Shown here: in pieces, positions 26,817 through 33,665 of the stretch
Position numbering within the stretch: position 1 is the first letter of the stretch
Layout: each line of letters begins with the position of its first letter
Assembly: GCA_001789205.1 (NCBI GenBank)
Contig: MFYT01000076.1
Span: forward strand, 1 to 34,811
Source: Candidatus Raymondbacteria bacterium RIFOXYA2_FULL_49_16
GTDB taxonomy: Bacteria > Fibrobacterota > OXYB2-FULL-49-7 > XYB2-FULL-49-35
Length of the DNA stretch: 34,811 bases
Direction: 5' to 3'
The notes under the pieces: model-generated
Told to the model about the DNA's origin: nothing
Database searches by the model: none
What the model saw: only the letters and a program-made list of their open reading frames with translations
Position numbers and translations under genes: made by a program

Positions 26817-27740
26817 ATGGGCAAAGCCATTCTATTTCTGCTCGCCACGATACTCTGTTCGTGCGCAAAAGATGCATGGCATACTTATGATACATCAAAT
26901 CTACCAATTAAAACCAACCTGATCCGGCAGGTAATCATTGGTCAGGAGGGGTTGTCGTGGATAGGGACATTTGGAAACGGACTGTACCAATGGAACAATG
27001 GCCTGTGGCGATCAATTTCCGCCATTGGTCCGCATGAATATATCTTTTGCCTTAAACAGGATACCAAGGGGGGGCTCTGGGTTGGCACTGCGCGGAGCGG
27101 GGCCTGGTATTTCGATGGCAAAAACTGGACAAACTATTCTACCTCACAGGGATTGCGCGACAACAATGTATGGGACCTGCTTGTTGAAGATGACGGCACA
27201 ATCTGGCTTGGGTCGCGCTATCATGGCATGTGCGTCATCTGCCCGGATACGCTCGCATGCCTGGGCCGGGCCCAGGGCCTGCCTGACAACCAGATAACCG
27301 CTGTGGCAAAGGACAGCACTGGCACAGTCTGGATTGGCACAGCAAACAGCGGTATGTGCGGCTTCAGGAACAGGCAGGCGGTGGATTACATGAACCGTCA
27401 TACTGGTCTCTCGGGAAACTATATCAGGGCCATTATATGCGACTCTCTGCCGCGATGGGTCGCTTCGTGGGACGGCGGGCTCGATTTTTTTAACGGAAAA
27501 TCCTGGGAACGCCAGCCGGTTGTTCAACCGCCGGTTGTGGTCCTGGCGTTTGACCCAAAGGGCAGGCTTTGGGCTGGCACCTGGGGCCATGGTGTTTTTA
27601 TCATGGGAAAAAAAGGCTGGAAAAACATTGATACCTTAAACAGCGGGCTTGCGGACAATCATGTGATAGATATCAGGTTTGATGAACAGGGCAAGGCGTA
27701 CATGGCCACATCCCGGGGTGTTGCGGTATACGACAGGTAA
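26817..27740 (+). CDS. beta-propeller (Reg_prop-like) lipoprotein
   Basis: A 307-residue exported protein. A hydrophobic signal leads to Cys16 (LCSC), a plausible lipobox. The rest is six or so repeats of the two-component-regulator propeller type: LSWIGTFGNGLYQW, LWVGTARSGAWYF, IWLGSRYHGMCVI, VWIGTANSGMCGF, RWVASWDGGLDFF and LWAGTWGHGVFIM. These blades normally form the periplasmic sensor of hybrid histidine kinases, but here there is no kinase, membrane helix or DNA-binding domain, so it is a free-standing propeller. Start choice is uncertain: ATG 26817 gives a clean lipoprotein signal, while TTG 26799 would add six residues; neither has a good ribosome site. It ends two bases from the convergent diguanylate cyclase gene. 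Confidence 0.82.
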   Translation: MGKAILFLLATILCSCAKDAWHTYDTSNLPIKTNLIRQVIIGQEGLSWIGTFGNGLYQWNNGLWRSISAIGPHEYIFCLKQDTKGGLWVGTARSGAWYFDGKNWTNYSTSQGLRDNNVWDLLVEDDGTIWLGSRYHGMCVICPDTLACLGRAQGLPDNQITAVAKDSTGTVWIGTANSGMCGFRNRQAVDYMNRHTGLSGNYIRAIICDSLPRWVASWDGGLDFFNGKSWERQPVVQPPVVVLAFDPKGRLWAGTWGHGVFIMGKKGWKNIDTLNSGLADNHVIDIRFDEQGKAYMATSRGVAVYDR

Positions 27741-27742
27741 GG

Positions 27743-28759
27743 TCATCCGTCCATGTAGATGCGGTTTTTCCCCAATTTTTTTGCGTAATAGAGATTGTGA
27801 TCAGCCTTGTTGATCAGGTCCATCAGTTGCTTCTCTACAGGCGTATCTATTTCTTTGCACGCAATGCCGATGCTGAGCGAAACCTCGATGCCCACGGGCA
27901 TTTTCTCTTTTGCAGCCGTATGGATTTTCCCCATGATCTCTATTACGCTTTTCCGGTCAATCTCGGGAAAAAAGAAAATAAATTCATCGCCCCCGTACCG
28001 GCCCACGATATCGGACGCCCGAGTATGTTTCATGAATGCCCTGCCGGCTGTTTCAAGCACTTTATCGCCTTTCTGGTGGCCGTGGGTATCATTTATAAAC
28101 TTGAAATTATCAATGTCCACCATGGCAACGCCCACCATGTAACGGTTGCGCTGGGCAAGATAGGCAAGGGGGACCACGGTGTTAAAAAAACTTTTCCGGT
28201 TGAAAACGCCGGTGAGTTTGTCCATGGTGCTTTCGCGCACGAGTTCGCTGTTCCGTTCGCGCATGGCGTTTATGGCCTCGTCCAATAGCAGGAGCGGCGG
28301 GTTGTCCTGAATGAAAGGGCGCACTTTATCGGTAAAAGTCCGGACATGCATTTCATAGTCGACCGCGGGTCTGGGCGCCCCGTCAAACGATGGGGCCATG
28401 AAGTTGAAGAGGCGTTCGAGTACCGGATATAACAGGTAGAATTCGAGGCGGTAGGCAAGGACAATGCTGTCAATATCGGCGGAGCTGGCTTTGTACTTCT
28501 GGTACATTGCGGCGGCTTTTTTCTCAATTGACGTAAGATCGTCGATTATTTTATCACGGTCATCAAAGAGCATGGGAACCATGCCGTTGTCCGCCAATTC
28601 AAGAAGATGCTTCCAGTAGCTTACATGTATTTGTTCATCTTTTCGCATCTGGTCCCATATTTCCCGGAGACGCGGGTCCGCAGCGCTGTCGTACAGTGAC
28701 GAGTATACAAGGACCGCGAGGCGGTCCAGTTCGAGACATTTTTCAATTATGGCCTTCAT
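27743..28759 (-). CDS. diguanylate cyclase with ferritin-like N-terminal domain
   Basis: A 338-residue cytoplasmic protein. Residues about 178-338 form a GGDEF domain that makes c-di-GMP from two GTP. The signature GGDEF is exact (256-260), DKLTGVFNRKSF starts it, and the RxxD inhibitory site (Arg247-Asp250) lies five residues upstream as in feedback-inhibited enzymes. Residues about 1-125 form a predominantly helical domain with rubrerythrin/ferritin-like spacing: Glu10 (helix 1), Glu42-x2-His45 (DEQIHVSYW, helix 2), Glu79 (helix 3) and Glu106 (helix 4). A second ExxH is missing, so the metal site, if real, is not a standard rubrerythrin one. An oxygen, iron or redox sensing role is an inference. 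It is transcribed away from a DUF6599-like gene. Confidence 0.88.
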   Translation of the reverse strand: MKAIIEKCLELDRLAVLVYSSLYDSAADPRLREIWDQMRKDEQIHVSYWKHLLELADNGMVPMLFDDRDKIIDDLTSIEKKAAAMYQKYKASSADIDSIVLAYRLEFYLLYPVLERLFNFMAPSFDGAPRPAVDYEMHVRTFTDKVRPFIQDNPPLLLLDEAINAMRERNSELVRESTMDKLTGVFNRKSFFNTVVPLAYLAQRNRYMVGVAMVDIDNFKFINDTHGHQKGDKVLETAGRAFMKHTRASDIVGRYGGDEFIFFFPEIDRKSVIEIMGKIHTAAKEKMPVGIEVSLSIGIACKEIDTPVEKQLMDLINKADHNLYYAKKLGKNRIYMDG

Positions 28760-28818
28760 GCTGGATAAAAAGTAAAATTTATACTGTTGTGAACGCGATA
28801 GAAATATATTTTACCGGT

Positions 28819-29307
28819 ATGATTAGAACCATGGTCCTGTGCGTACTTCCGGTCTTTTGCTTGAACGCGGTAGATCTGCTGCCGATTCCGGACAGCGTCC
28901 CTGGTTTGGACAGAAACGCAAAAACAGGGTGCGTGAACGGCACGGTTTCGTTTGCCGCTGATTTGTACAAGGCCATAGATGGCGGCGCTGAAGTGTATAT
29001 AGACAATGGATTTTGCGCAGGCGCCTTTGGCGGGTATCTTTTAAATGGCCAGGAAACCTGTATTGAAATATACGATCAGGGAAGTGCGAAAAACGCGCGC
29101 ATTGTGTACGATTCAACCACTACAGGGGAGTATAGGTTCCTGAAAGTACCGCTCATATGTTCACGTATAGATACTTCAAGCCCTTTTGCGACCATTTTTG
29201 AAGGCGTCCACGACCGGTTTTTCATCAGGCTCTCCCGGAACGCGCGTGACACGGTTTCAGAAAACATGCTTGTCCGCATTGCGCGGGAAATTTCCAAGAA
29301 AAAATAG
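28819..29307 (+). CDS. exported DUF6599-like protein (paralogue, no sorting tail)
   Basis: A 162-residue protein with a hydrophobic N-terminus (MIRTMVLCVLPVFCLNA), probably a signal peptide. The mature part resembles the DUF6599-like domain of the 24388-25194 gene: LLPIPDSVPGLD, LYKAIDGGAEVYIDNGF, AFGGY, CIEIYDQGSAKNAR, TTGEYR and ICSRIDTSSPF correspond segment by segment. Unlike that gene it stops after the domain (ISKKK) and has no sorting-type tail, so the two paralogues probably end up in different places. The start at 28819 is chosen for the signal peptide; a longer upstream frame from 28696 runs antisense through the cyclase gene and is unlikely. Function unknown. Confidence 0.72.
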   Translation: MIRTMVLCVLPVFCLNAVDLLPIPDSVPGLDRNAKTGCVNGTVSFAADLYKAIDGGAEVYIDNGFCAGAFGGYLLNGQETCIEIYDQGSAKNARIVYDSTTTGEYRFLKVPLICSRIDTSSPFATIFEGVHDRFFIRLSRNARDTVSENMLVRIAREISKKK

Positions 29308-29313
29308 CGGCGT

Positions 29314-30078
29314 TTAAAATACCGCAGGAATATGGTCCTGGTATTCGACAATAGCGCTGTTTTCATCAACAACGCCGTCGTGACAAGCATTGCATTGGGT
29401 CATGCCGTAACCATGGCTGTTGGTTTGCGTATTGTGGCACGACTGGCAGGTGAAAGTACTGTCCCACGCTGCTGATGCGTTCCAGGCAATATCCTCCATA
29501 TCAGATTCCTCGGGCAGATGGCATCCGATATTGGTGCAGGTCCGGTTTTGGAAGCTCATTCCCTGGGCGGAAACCGTGAGTCCGCCATTATTGTGGCCCA
29601 ATGCGGCAATGCCTGTATGGCAGGTGGCGCAGGCAATATGGTATGAGGCGCTGTCCACATGTTTTTGGTGTGCGCCCATGGAAAAGGCCGGGTTGTCGTG
29701 ACAGTCCGCGCATTGTTTTGATGCATTCCATCTCCAGACCATTGGCGCGTTAACCTTGGCTGCCCGTTTTTCAGCGTCAGCGTGGCAGGCGACATTCGTA
29801 CATGTTCCATTCGTGTAGGTTCCGCTGAACGTGAGGTCGACCGTGCCATTGTTGTGCACTGTGTCAGCTCCTTTGCCAGGTTCGGGGTGGCAGCTGTCGC
29901 AGGTCAGATTGATCCCTTCCGCAAGATGTATCTGGTGGCTGCCGGAGACCGGATTTATCAAATGGCAGGCGGAGCATTCATCAAAGGCGCCTTGGTCTGA
30001 GGGCTGGCTGCATTGTACGAACGCCAGTAGCGCCGCGATGGCAGCAATGGCACAAAAAGTCTTGCCAAGACCTTTCAT
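29314..30078 (-). CDS. octahaem c-type cytochrome (CxxCH and CxxxxCH motifs), possible lipoprotein
   Basis: A 254-residue exported cytochrome. There are six CxxCH haem sites (Cys35, 60, 123, 150, 211, 229) and two CxxxxCH sites (CTNVACH at 93, CTNIGCH at 181). The alternation of CxxxxCH with a following CxxCH is the pattern of the Geobacter-type cytochrome domain. The signal ends at Cys23 (LAFVQC); a lipid anchor is possible, but Gln at -1 is unusual. It would carry electrons outside the inner membrane, perhaps at the outer face of the outer membrane. The start at 30078 follows AGGAG and overlaps the previous gene's stop as ATGA, so the two cytochromes are translationally coupled. Confidence 0.9.
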   Translation of the reverse strand: MKGLGKTFCAIAAIAALLAFVQCSQPSDQGAFDECSACHLINPVSGSHQIHLAEGINLTCDSCHPEPGKGADTVHNNGTVDLTFSGTYTNGTCTNVACHADAEKRAAKVNAPMVWRWNASKQCADCHDNPAFSMGAHQKHVDSASYHIACATCHTGIAALGHNNGGLTVSAQGMSFQNRTCTNIGCHLPEESDMEDIAWNASAAWDSTFTCQSCHNTQTNSHGYGMTQCNACHDGVVDENSAIVEYQDHIPAVF

Positions 30079-30794
30079 CGTATGGCTCCTTTTCTCTCGT
30101 GGCAGTCTGCGCAAAAGGCGGGAAGCGCGTGGCAGACAGAGCAATCGCTCTGCTTGAATTTTACGTCAATTCCATGTGTGTACCGGTAATCGGGCCTGTG
30201 GATTTTTTGTCCTGTTGCACCTGAATGGCATTCGGTGCAGTCAGCGGTCCGGTGGCACATGGCACATTCGTCTTTTTTAAATACAGCTTCTGCGCCATGC
30301 TCATCACGATGCATCCAGTTGGCTGTGGCATGGTCATCGGGTTTTTCAGCGGTCTGGTGGCAGAAAAGGCAATTTATTGTCCGCATTGCCTTGCGATGGC
30401 ATTGGAGGCACGCCTTCATGTTGGGCAATGTATTTTCAATTTTTTCTGTTTTTAACAGGGGACCGTGGCAGGCTGCGCAGTCCATGGAATGTTTCTGGTG
30501 CGTCTTGTGGCTGAATTTCAGGTTTTCGCCTTTTATCTTATGAGGTATGCGAAAACTATTGTCTTTCAGGGCAAAGGGTTTTTCGTCGCTGAACTTCATG
30601 TCCTCGTGGCATTGGCCGCATGTTTTTGTGTCCACTTCAGGGAGGGAATCCATCGAAGGTGATCCACCTATTTTATCATGGCAGGCGTCGCATGCAAGGC
30701 CCGCTGACTCAACATGCTGGCGATGGGAAAAAAACTGCGTGCTACCCAGGGCAAGGATGAAACTGACGCAAACAATGAAGCAGGCTGATTTCAT
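30075..30794 (-). CDS. nine-haem c-type cytochrome, probably periplasmic
   Basis: A 239-residue exported cytochrome with nine CxxCH motifs (first Cys at 35, 59, 106, 129, 142, 177, 186, 218 and 228) and many extra His (for example at 97, 100, 102, 162, 166) that can be axial ligands. The signal peptide covers about residues 1-19 (ends LGSTQ). The close motif packing resembles cytochrome c3/c7-like and Geobacter OmaB-type electron carriers. It begins seven bases after the barrel gene stop and overlaps the next cytochrome gene by four bases, so it is the middle gene of a three-gene operon. A role as the periplasmic partner that loads an outer-membrane conduit is inferred from context. Confidence 0.9.
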   Translation of the reverse strand: MKSACFIVCVSFILALGSTQFFSHRQHVESAGLACDACHDKIGGSPSMDSLPEVDTKTCGQCHEDMKFSDEKPFALKDNSFRIPHKIKGENLKFSHKTHQKHSMDCAACHGPLLKTEKIENTLPNMKACLQCHRKAMRTINCLFCHQTAEKPDDHATANWMHRDEHGAEAVFKKDECAMCHRTADCTECHSGATGQKIHRPDYRYTHGIDVKFKQSDCSVCHALPAFCADCHERKGAIR

Positions 30795-30800
30795 GGGTAT

Positions 30801-32069
30801 TTACCTGTTGAATCTGTACAAGAGGCCTGCGAAAAGCCGGTTGTCGTATTCGAAATATCGATTTTTGAGAAGCTGATACTCGCTGTTTATTGCCAGATTT
30901 TGGAACAACACATAGCTGGCGTTCAGGCTGGCGGTAAACGATGTGCGCCTGGTTTTCATAGTAGTGAGGGTATATTGGGTGAGGCCTGTTCCAGCAGCCA
31001 GATCAAGGTTTTTCAGGGGTGTCACCGCGTATGCGGCAAAGACATCGACCGCGCTGGCATTGTTTCCCATCTTCCGGGAAAGCGCAAGGGAGGCGTTTTT
31101 GTAACGGAAATCAAAGTCAAACGAGTGTTTTGCCGAATCAGCATAGAGCAGCACGCCATATTGGAACACAAAATCGATATTATCGTTCAAAAGAAAACGG
31201 CAGGCCGCGCTGCCAGACATGTGTTTGCCATTGACATAATATTCGTAATATCTTGTTGAGTCGATTTTTTGGTCCTGGAGGCCGCCGGCGAGCAGGAAGA
31301 TAGTACGTTGATAGAGTTTTATTGTGCCGTTTCCCGAGAGACTTGCGACGCCGTGTGTATTGAAATCGTACACGCTGGTCAATGAGATGCGTGCGGGCTT
31401 TAAATACTGGGAAGTGACCCCGGCCGCCACAGAGCCTTGGTCAGTATCGCCTTTTTTCAGTACATCAGCATGTAAAACGGTTTTTGCCAATCCTGAAAAT
31501 TGTATGGTTCCGCCATACGAAGGGCCAACATCGCTGTTGAACAGGGCCTTTTCATAGGGCGTTGGCATGGAAAGGCCTCCGAACGCCGTAAGAGAAAAAA
31601 GCCCCTCTTTCTGGAAGGTGATTGCGCCACCATCGATGAAGATATTTCGCTCAATAAGGGGCGTGAATGTCCGTCCCGCAGAAAGGGACAACGGCAGATT
31701 TGGCGCGGCCCAGGTAAGCGCAAGTGATGTGAGTCTGTGGAGGTTTTTATAACTGTTTGGCCGGGCATTGGGGGTTTCTGAATACCGGTAGGCAAGGTCG
31801 AAAGTGAATGGTCCGTTATCGGCAGATATGATGGCTGTCGCATAGGGGAGGACATGCTCAAACACAAGGGGAGCATTTGCATTGTCATCATTCTCTTCTT
31901 CGTTGTCTTCAGCGCCTCCTGTTGGGGTCTGCTGGCTTGCCGACGTTATTGCGTCTCGTGTATTTACCGCCTCACCGCCAATGGAGAACAGGCCATGAAT
32001 GCCTTTTGCGTGCAGGAAAACCAGGAGGCCTGAAAGCAGGAGGCAGGCGGCAACAAGAGAATACTTCAT
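30801..32069 (-). CDS. predicted outer-membrane beta-barrel, porin part of a cytochrome conduit
   Basis: A 422-residue exported protein with a signal peptide (about 1-21, ending FLHA). From about residue 70 to the end it alternates hydrophobic and polar residues with frequent Tyr/Phe and Gly turns (for example FTFDLAYRY, SLSAGRTF, VDVFAAYAV, LAINSEYQL). It ends with aromatic-rich LFAGLLYRFNR, typical of barrels. A low-complexity acidic loop (EDNEEENDDNAN, about 54-65) follows the signal. I recognise no named family by motif. Two multihaem cytochromes directly downstream make it the likely sheath of a porin-cytochrome complex, comparable in size to the Geobacter OmbB barrel. Its ribosome site is weak (AGGAA close to ATG). 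Confidence 0.78.
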   Translation of the reverse strand: MKYSLVAACLLLSGLLVFLHAKGIHGLFSIGGEAVNTRDAITSASQQTPTGGAEDNEEENDDNANAPLVFEHVLPYATAIISADNGPFTFDLAYRYSETPNARPNSYKNLHRLTSLALTWAAPNLPLSLSAGRTFTPLIERNIFIDGGAITFQKEGLFSLTAFGGLSMPTPYEKALFNSDVGPSYGGTIQFSGLAKTVLHADVLKKGDTDQGSVAAGVTSQYLKPARISLTSVYDFNTHGVASLSGNGTIKLYQRTIFLLAGGLQDQKIDSTRYYEYYVNGKHMSGSAACRFLLNDNIDFVFQYGVLLYADSAKHSFDFDFRYKNASLALSRKMGNNASAVDVFAAYAVTPLKNLDLAAGTGLTQYTLTTMKTRRTSFTASLNASYVLFQNLAINSEYQLLKNRYFEYDNRLFAGLLYRFNR

Positions 32070-32691
32070 TTCCTATTAAAATAATATAAGTTGTGAAAAA
32101 AAGTATAAAAAAATGATAGCAGCATTTTGATTTTCCGGTTCGTGATGTGGCGAGACGTTGACTGCAAGGCGGGTCGAGGCGGGCAGATTTCCGGTGGGGG
32201 ACGAGGTTCAGATTCCTTCCAAAGGTTGCAGTGCTTGAGGATTTTCTGGATTACAGAATCCTGTTTTATACAGCTTACTTGTACCGAGTTGTCGAGGTAT
32301 TATCTTCATCAAACCGCACAGCAATCAACGCCGCAGACCCTGCACACGGCAGGACGTGGAAGGGACAGAATGACCCGGCCGCGGGCGTCAGTCCGTATGG
32401 AAAATCCGGCAAGAAAATCCTTGACCGAGTGTAGTAAGGAATCTATGTTAAACACCATGGGACCTCTCAATGAAGCAATTCATTGTAAAGGTTGTTGCGG
32501 GACGGGGGAATCCACGGAAAATGTCTTTCCCCATCCCGCTTCTTCTTACAAGAATATAAGGAAATCCGATGGATAACTGGCTGAATAAATGCTTCGCACT
32601 AAAGAAATTATAGCGCGAGAAACGAACCTAATTTATGTTACTATAAAGAGAGAAAGACCACCAGAAGAAGCAAAAGTGGGGGAGTAGGCAA
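32070..32691. other. gene-poor, GC-rich stretch with no convincing CDS
   Basis: Between the barrel gene and the HA-repeat gene there are about 620 bases without a credible gene. About 32107-32450 is noticeably GC-rich and flanked by AT-rich ends. Two overlapping frames there (32127-32576 and 32231-32434, plus strand) are short and rich in Arg, Ser and Cys with no known motif. The frames lack ribosome sites. There is a small hairpin near 32240 and a strong one at 32497-32539. It could be a non-coding RNA or the remains of an element; I cannot decide. Confidence 0.5.
32497..32539 (+). terminator. strong hairpin, terminator-like
   Basis: GCGGGACGGGGGAA pairs with TTTCCCCATCCCGC (14 positions, one central mismatch and a terminal wobble), with a 15-base loop and a TTCTTCTT tail. 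It resembles an intrinsic terminator for something transcribed on the plus strand, but the tail is not a clean T run. Confidence 0.5.
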
Positions 32692-33585
32692 ATGATCTTG
32701 GACGAGAAGCAGATAAAAAAGTTATGCAAAGTTAAGAGAAACCGGGACTGGCTCGACCAATACGGCATTGTTCTCGCATACAGGAGAAAATACGGCCGGT
32801 TCCCGCGTACAAGGACCGAATTTCCGCCTGAAAACAAAGTGGGAAGATGGTTTAACGATAGCGTAAGGGTATCCTATAAAAGAGGCCGCTTAAAGAAATG
32901 GCAGATCGGCCTTCTTAAAAAAATCAACTATGTATTTGAAACTCCGAACCACTGGGAGCAAAACTTCAGGGCCTTGAAGAAAGGGTGGGAAGATCACCCG
33001 GAATCATGGCCGTATGTGTATTATTACACCCCGCACCTGAAAAGGATCGAACAATGGTGCAAAAATCAGAGGATTAAGCATGTCGAAGGACGTCTTTCTC
33101 AACGAAAAATAGAAAAACTAAACGGGGTCCGCTTTCCCTGGGATCTGCCGAGTGAAGTTGCATGGATGAGCCATTATTCAAAGGCCATGAATTGGGTAAA
33201 GGAACACCATTGCATGCCGCAACGGTATTCATCTTCGGCGAATGAAAGATTTTGCGGGGTTTGGATAAGCAAGGAACGTTTTAAATCAAATAAAGGGATG
33301 CTGTCAAAAGACCGCGCGAAAAAGATAGAACTGCTGTGCAAAACGGCAAATTATTATCCGATAAGGGTCAGTTGGGAAGAATCATACAAGCAATACCTGA
33401 AATGGTATACAGAGCATGGAAAAAGACCCCGGAAATACGCAAAAGATATCAAAGAAAGAAGGCTGGGCAGCTGGATCGTAGCGCAGAACCTTAGATTGCA
33501 TAAAGGGCTTATGACAAAAGAACTTGCGGCCAAGCTGAAGCGGCTGATGAAAAGTGTGCAGTTTGGGGAGATGGCACAGACATAA
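32692..33585 (+). CDS. stand-alone helicase-associated (HA) repeat protein
   Basis: A 297-residue basic protein made of about four helicase-associated domain repeats (residues roughly 20-78, 88-145, 158-216, 228-286). The last is clearest: SWEESYKQYLKWYTEHGKRP, then LGSWIVAQNLRLHKGLMTKE. HA domains are three-helix modules thought to bind nucleic acid and usually hang on the C-terminus of SF2 helicases; here there is no helicase, nuclease or signal peptide. It probably binds DNA or RNA in the cytoplasm, but the partner is unknown. GGGGGAG and TAGG lie upstream of the start. Codon choice and composition look more AT-rich than in the neighbours, which would fit horizontal acquisition. The first and second repeats are degenerate. 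Confidence 0.8.
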   Translation: MILDEKQIKKLCKVKRNRDWLDQYGIVLAYRRKYGRFPRTRTEFPPENKVGRWFNDSVRVSYKRGRLKKWQIGLLKKINYVFETPNHWEQNFRALKKGWEDHPESWPYVYYYTPHLKRIEQWCKNQRIKHVEGRLSQRKIEKLNGVRFPWDLPSEVAWMSHYSKAMNWVKEHHCMPQRYSSSANERFCGVWISKERFKSNKGMLSKDRAKKIELLCKTANYYPIRVSWEESYKQYLKWYTEHGKRPRKYAKDIKERRLGSWIVAQNLRLHKGLMTKELAAKLKRLMKSVQFGEMAQT

Positions 33586-33592
33586 GAAAAGC

Positions 33593-33622
33593 TTGATAGC
33601 AAGCCAATAACAATGGTATAAT
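33593..33622 (+). promoter_or_regulatory. extended -10 promoter for the alpha/beta hydrolase
   Basis: TTGATA, an 18-base spacer and a TGG-TATAAT extended -10. It begins eight bases after the HA-repeat stop codon, showing that the hydrolase has its own transcription start. The leader (about 33630-33665) contains a small hairpin (TAGGA/TCCTA) and a second AT-rich one, with AGGA ten bases before the ATG. Confidence 0.75.
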
Positions 33623-33665
33623 GTAGGAGGGAAGTCCTATAATAAATTATTAGGAATTCTAAGAT

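Noticed and set aside
28696-28818. Upstream extension of the second DUF6599-like gene
   Set aside because: It lies antisense over the start of the diguanylate cyclase gene and would bury the signal peptide; the start at 28819 fits better.
32160-32230. Possible tRNA-like GGTTCAGATTCC segment
   Set aside because: It resembles a T-arm in a few bases, but no acceptor, D or anticodon stems can be drawn around it.
32127-32576. 149-codon plus-strand frame in the GC-rich stretch
   Set aside because: No ribosome site, no known motif, Arg/Ser/Cys-rich composition typical of chance translation, and it runs through the strong hairpin.
32070-32691. Group II intron or retron in the gene-free stretch
   Set aside because: No domain V-like motif, no reverse transcriptase frame and no boundary sequence were found, so the idea is not supported.
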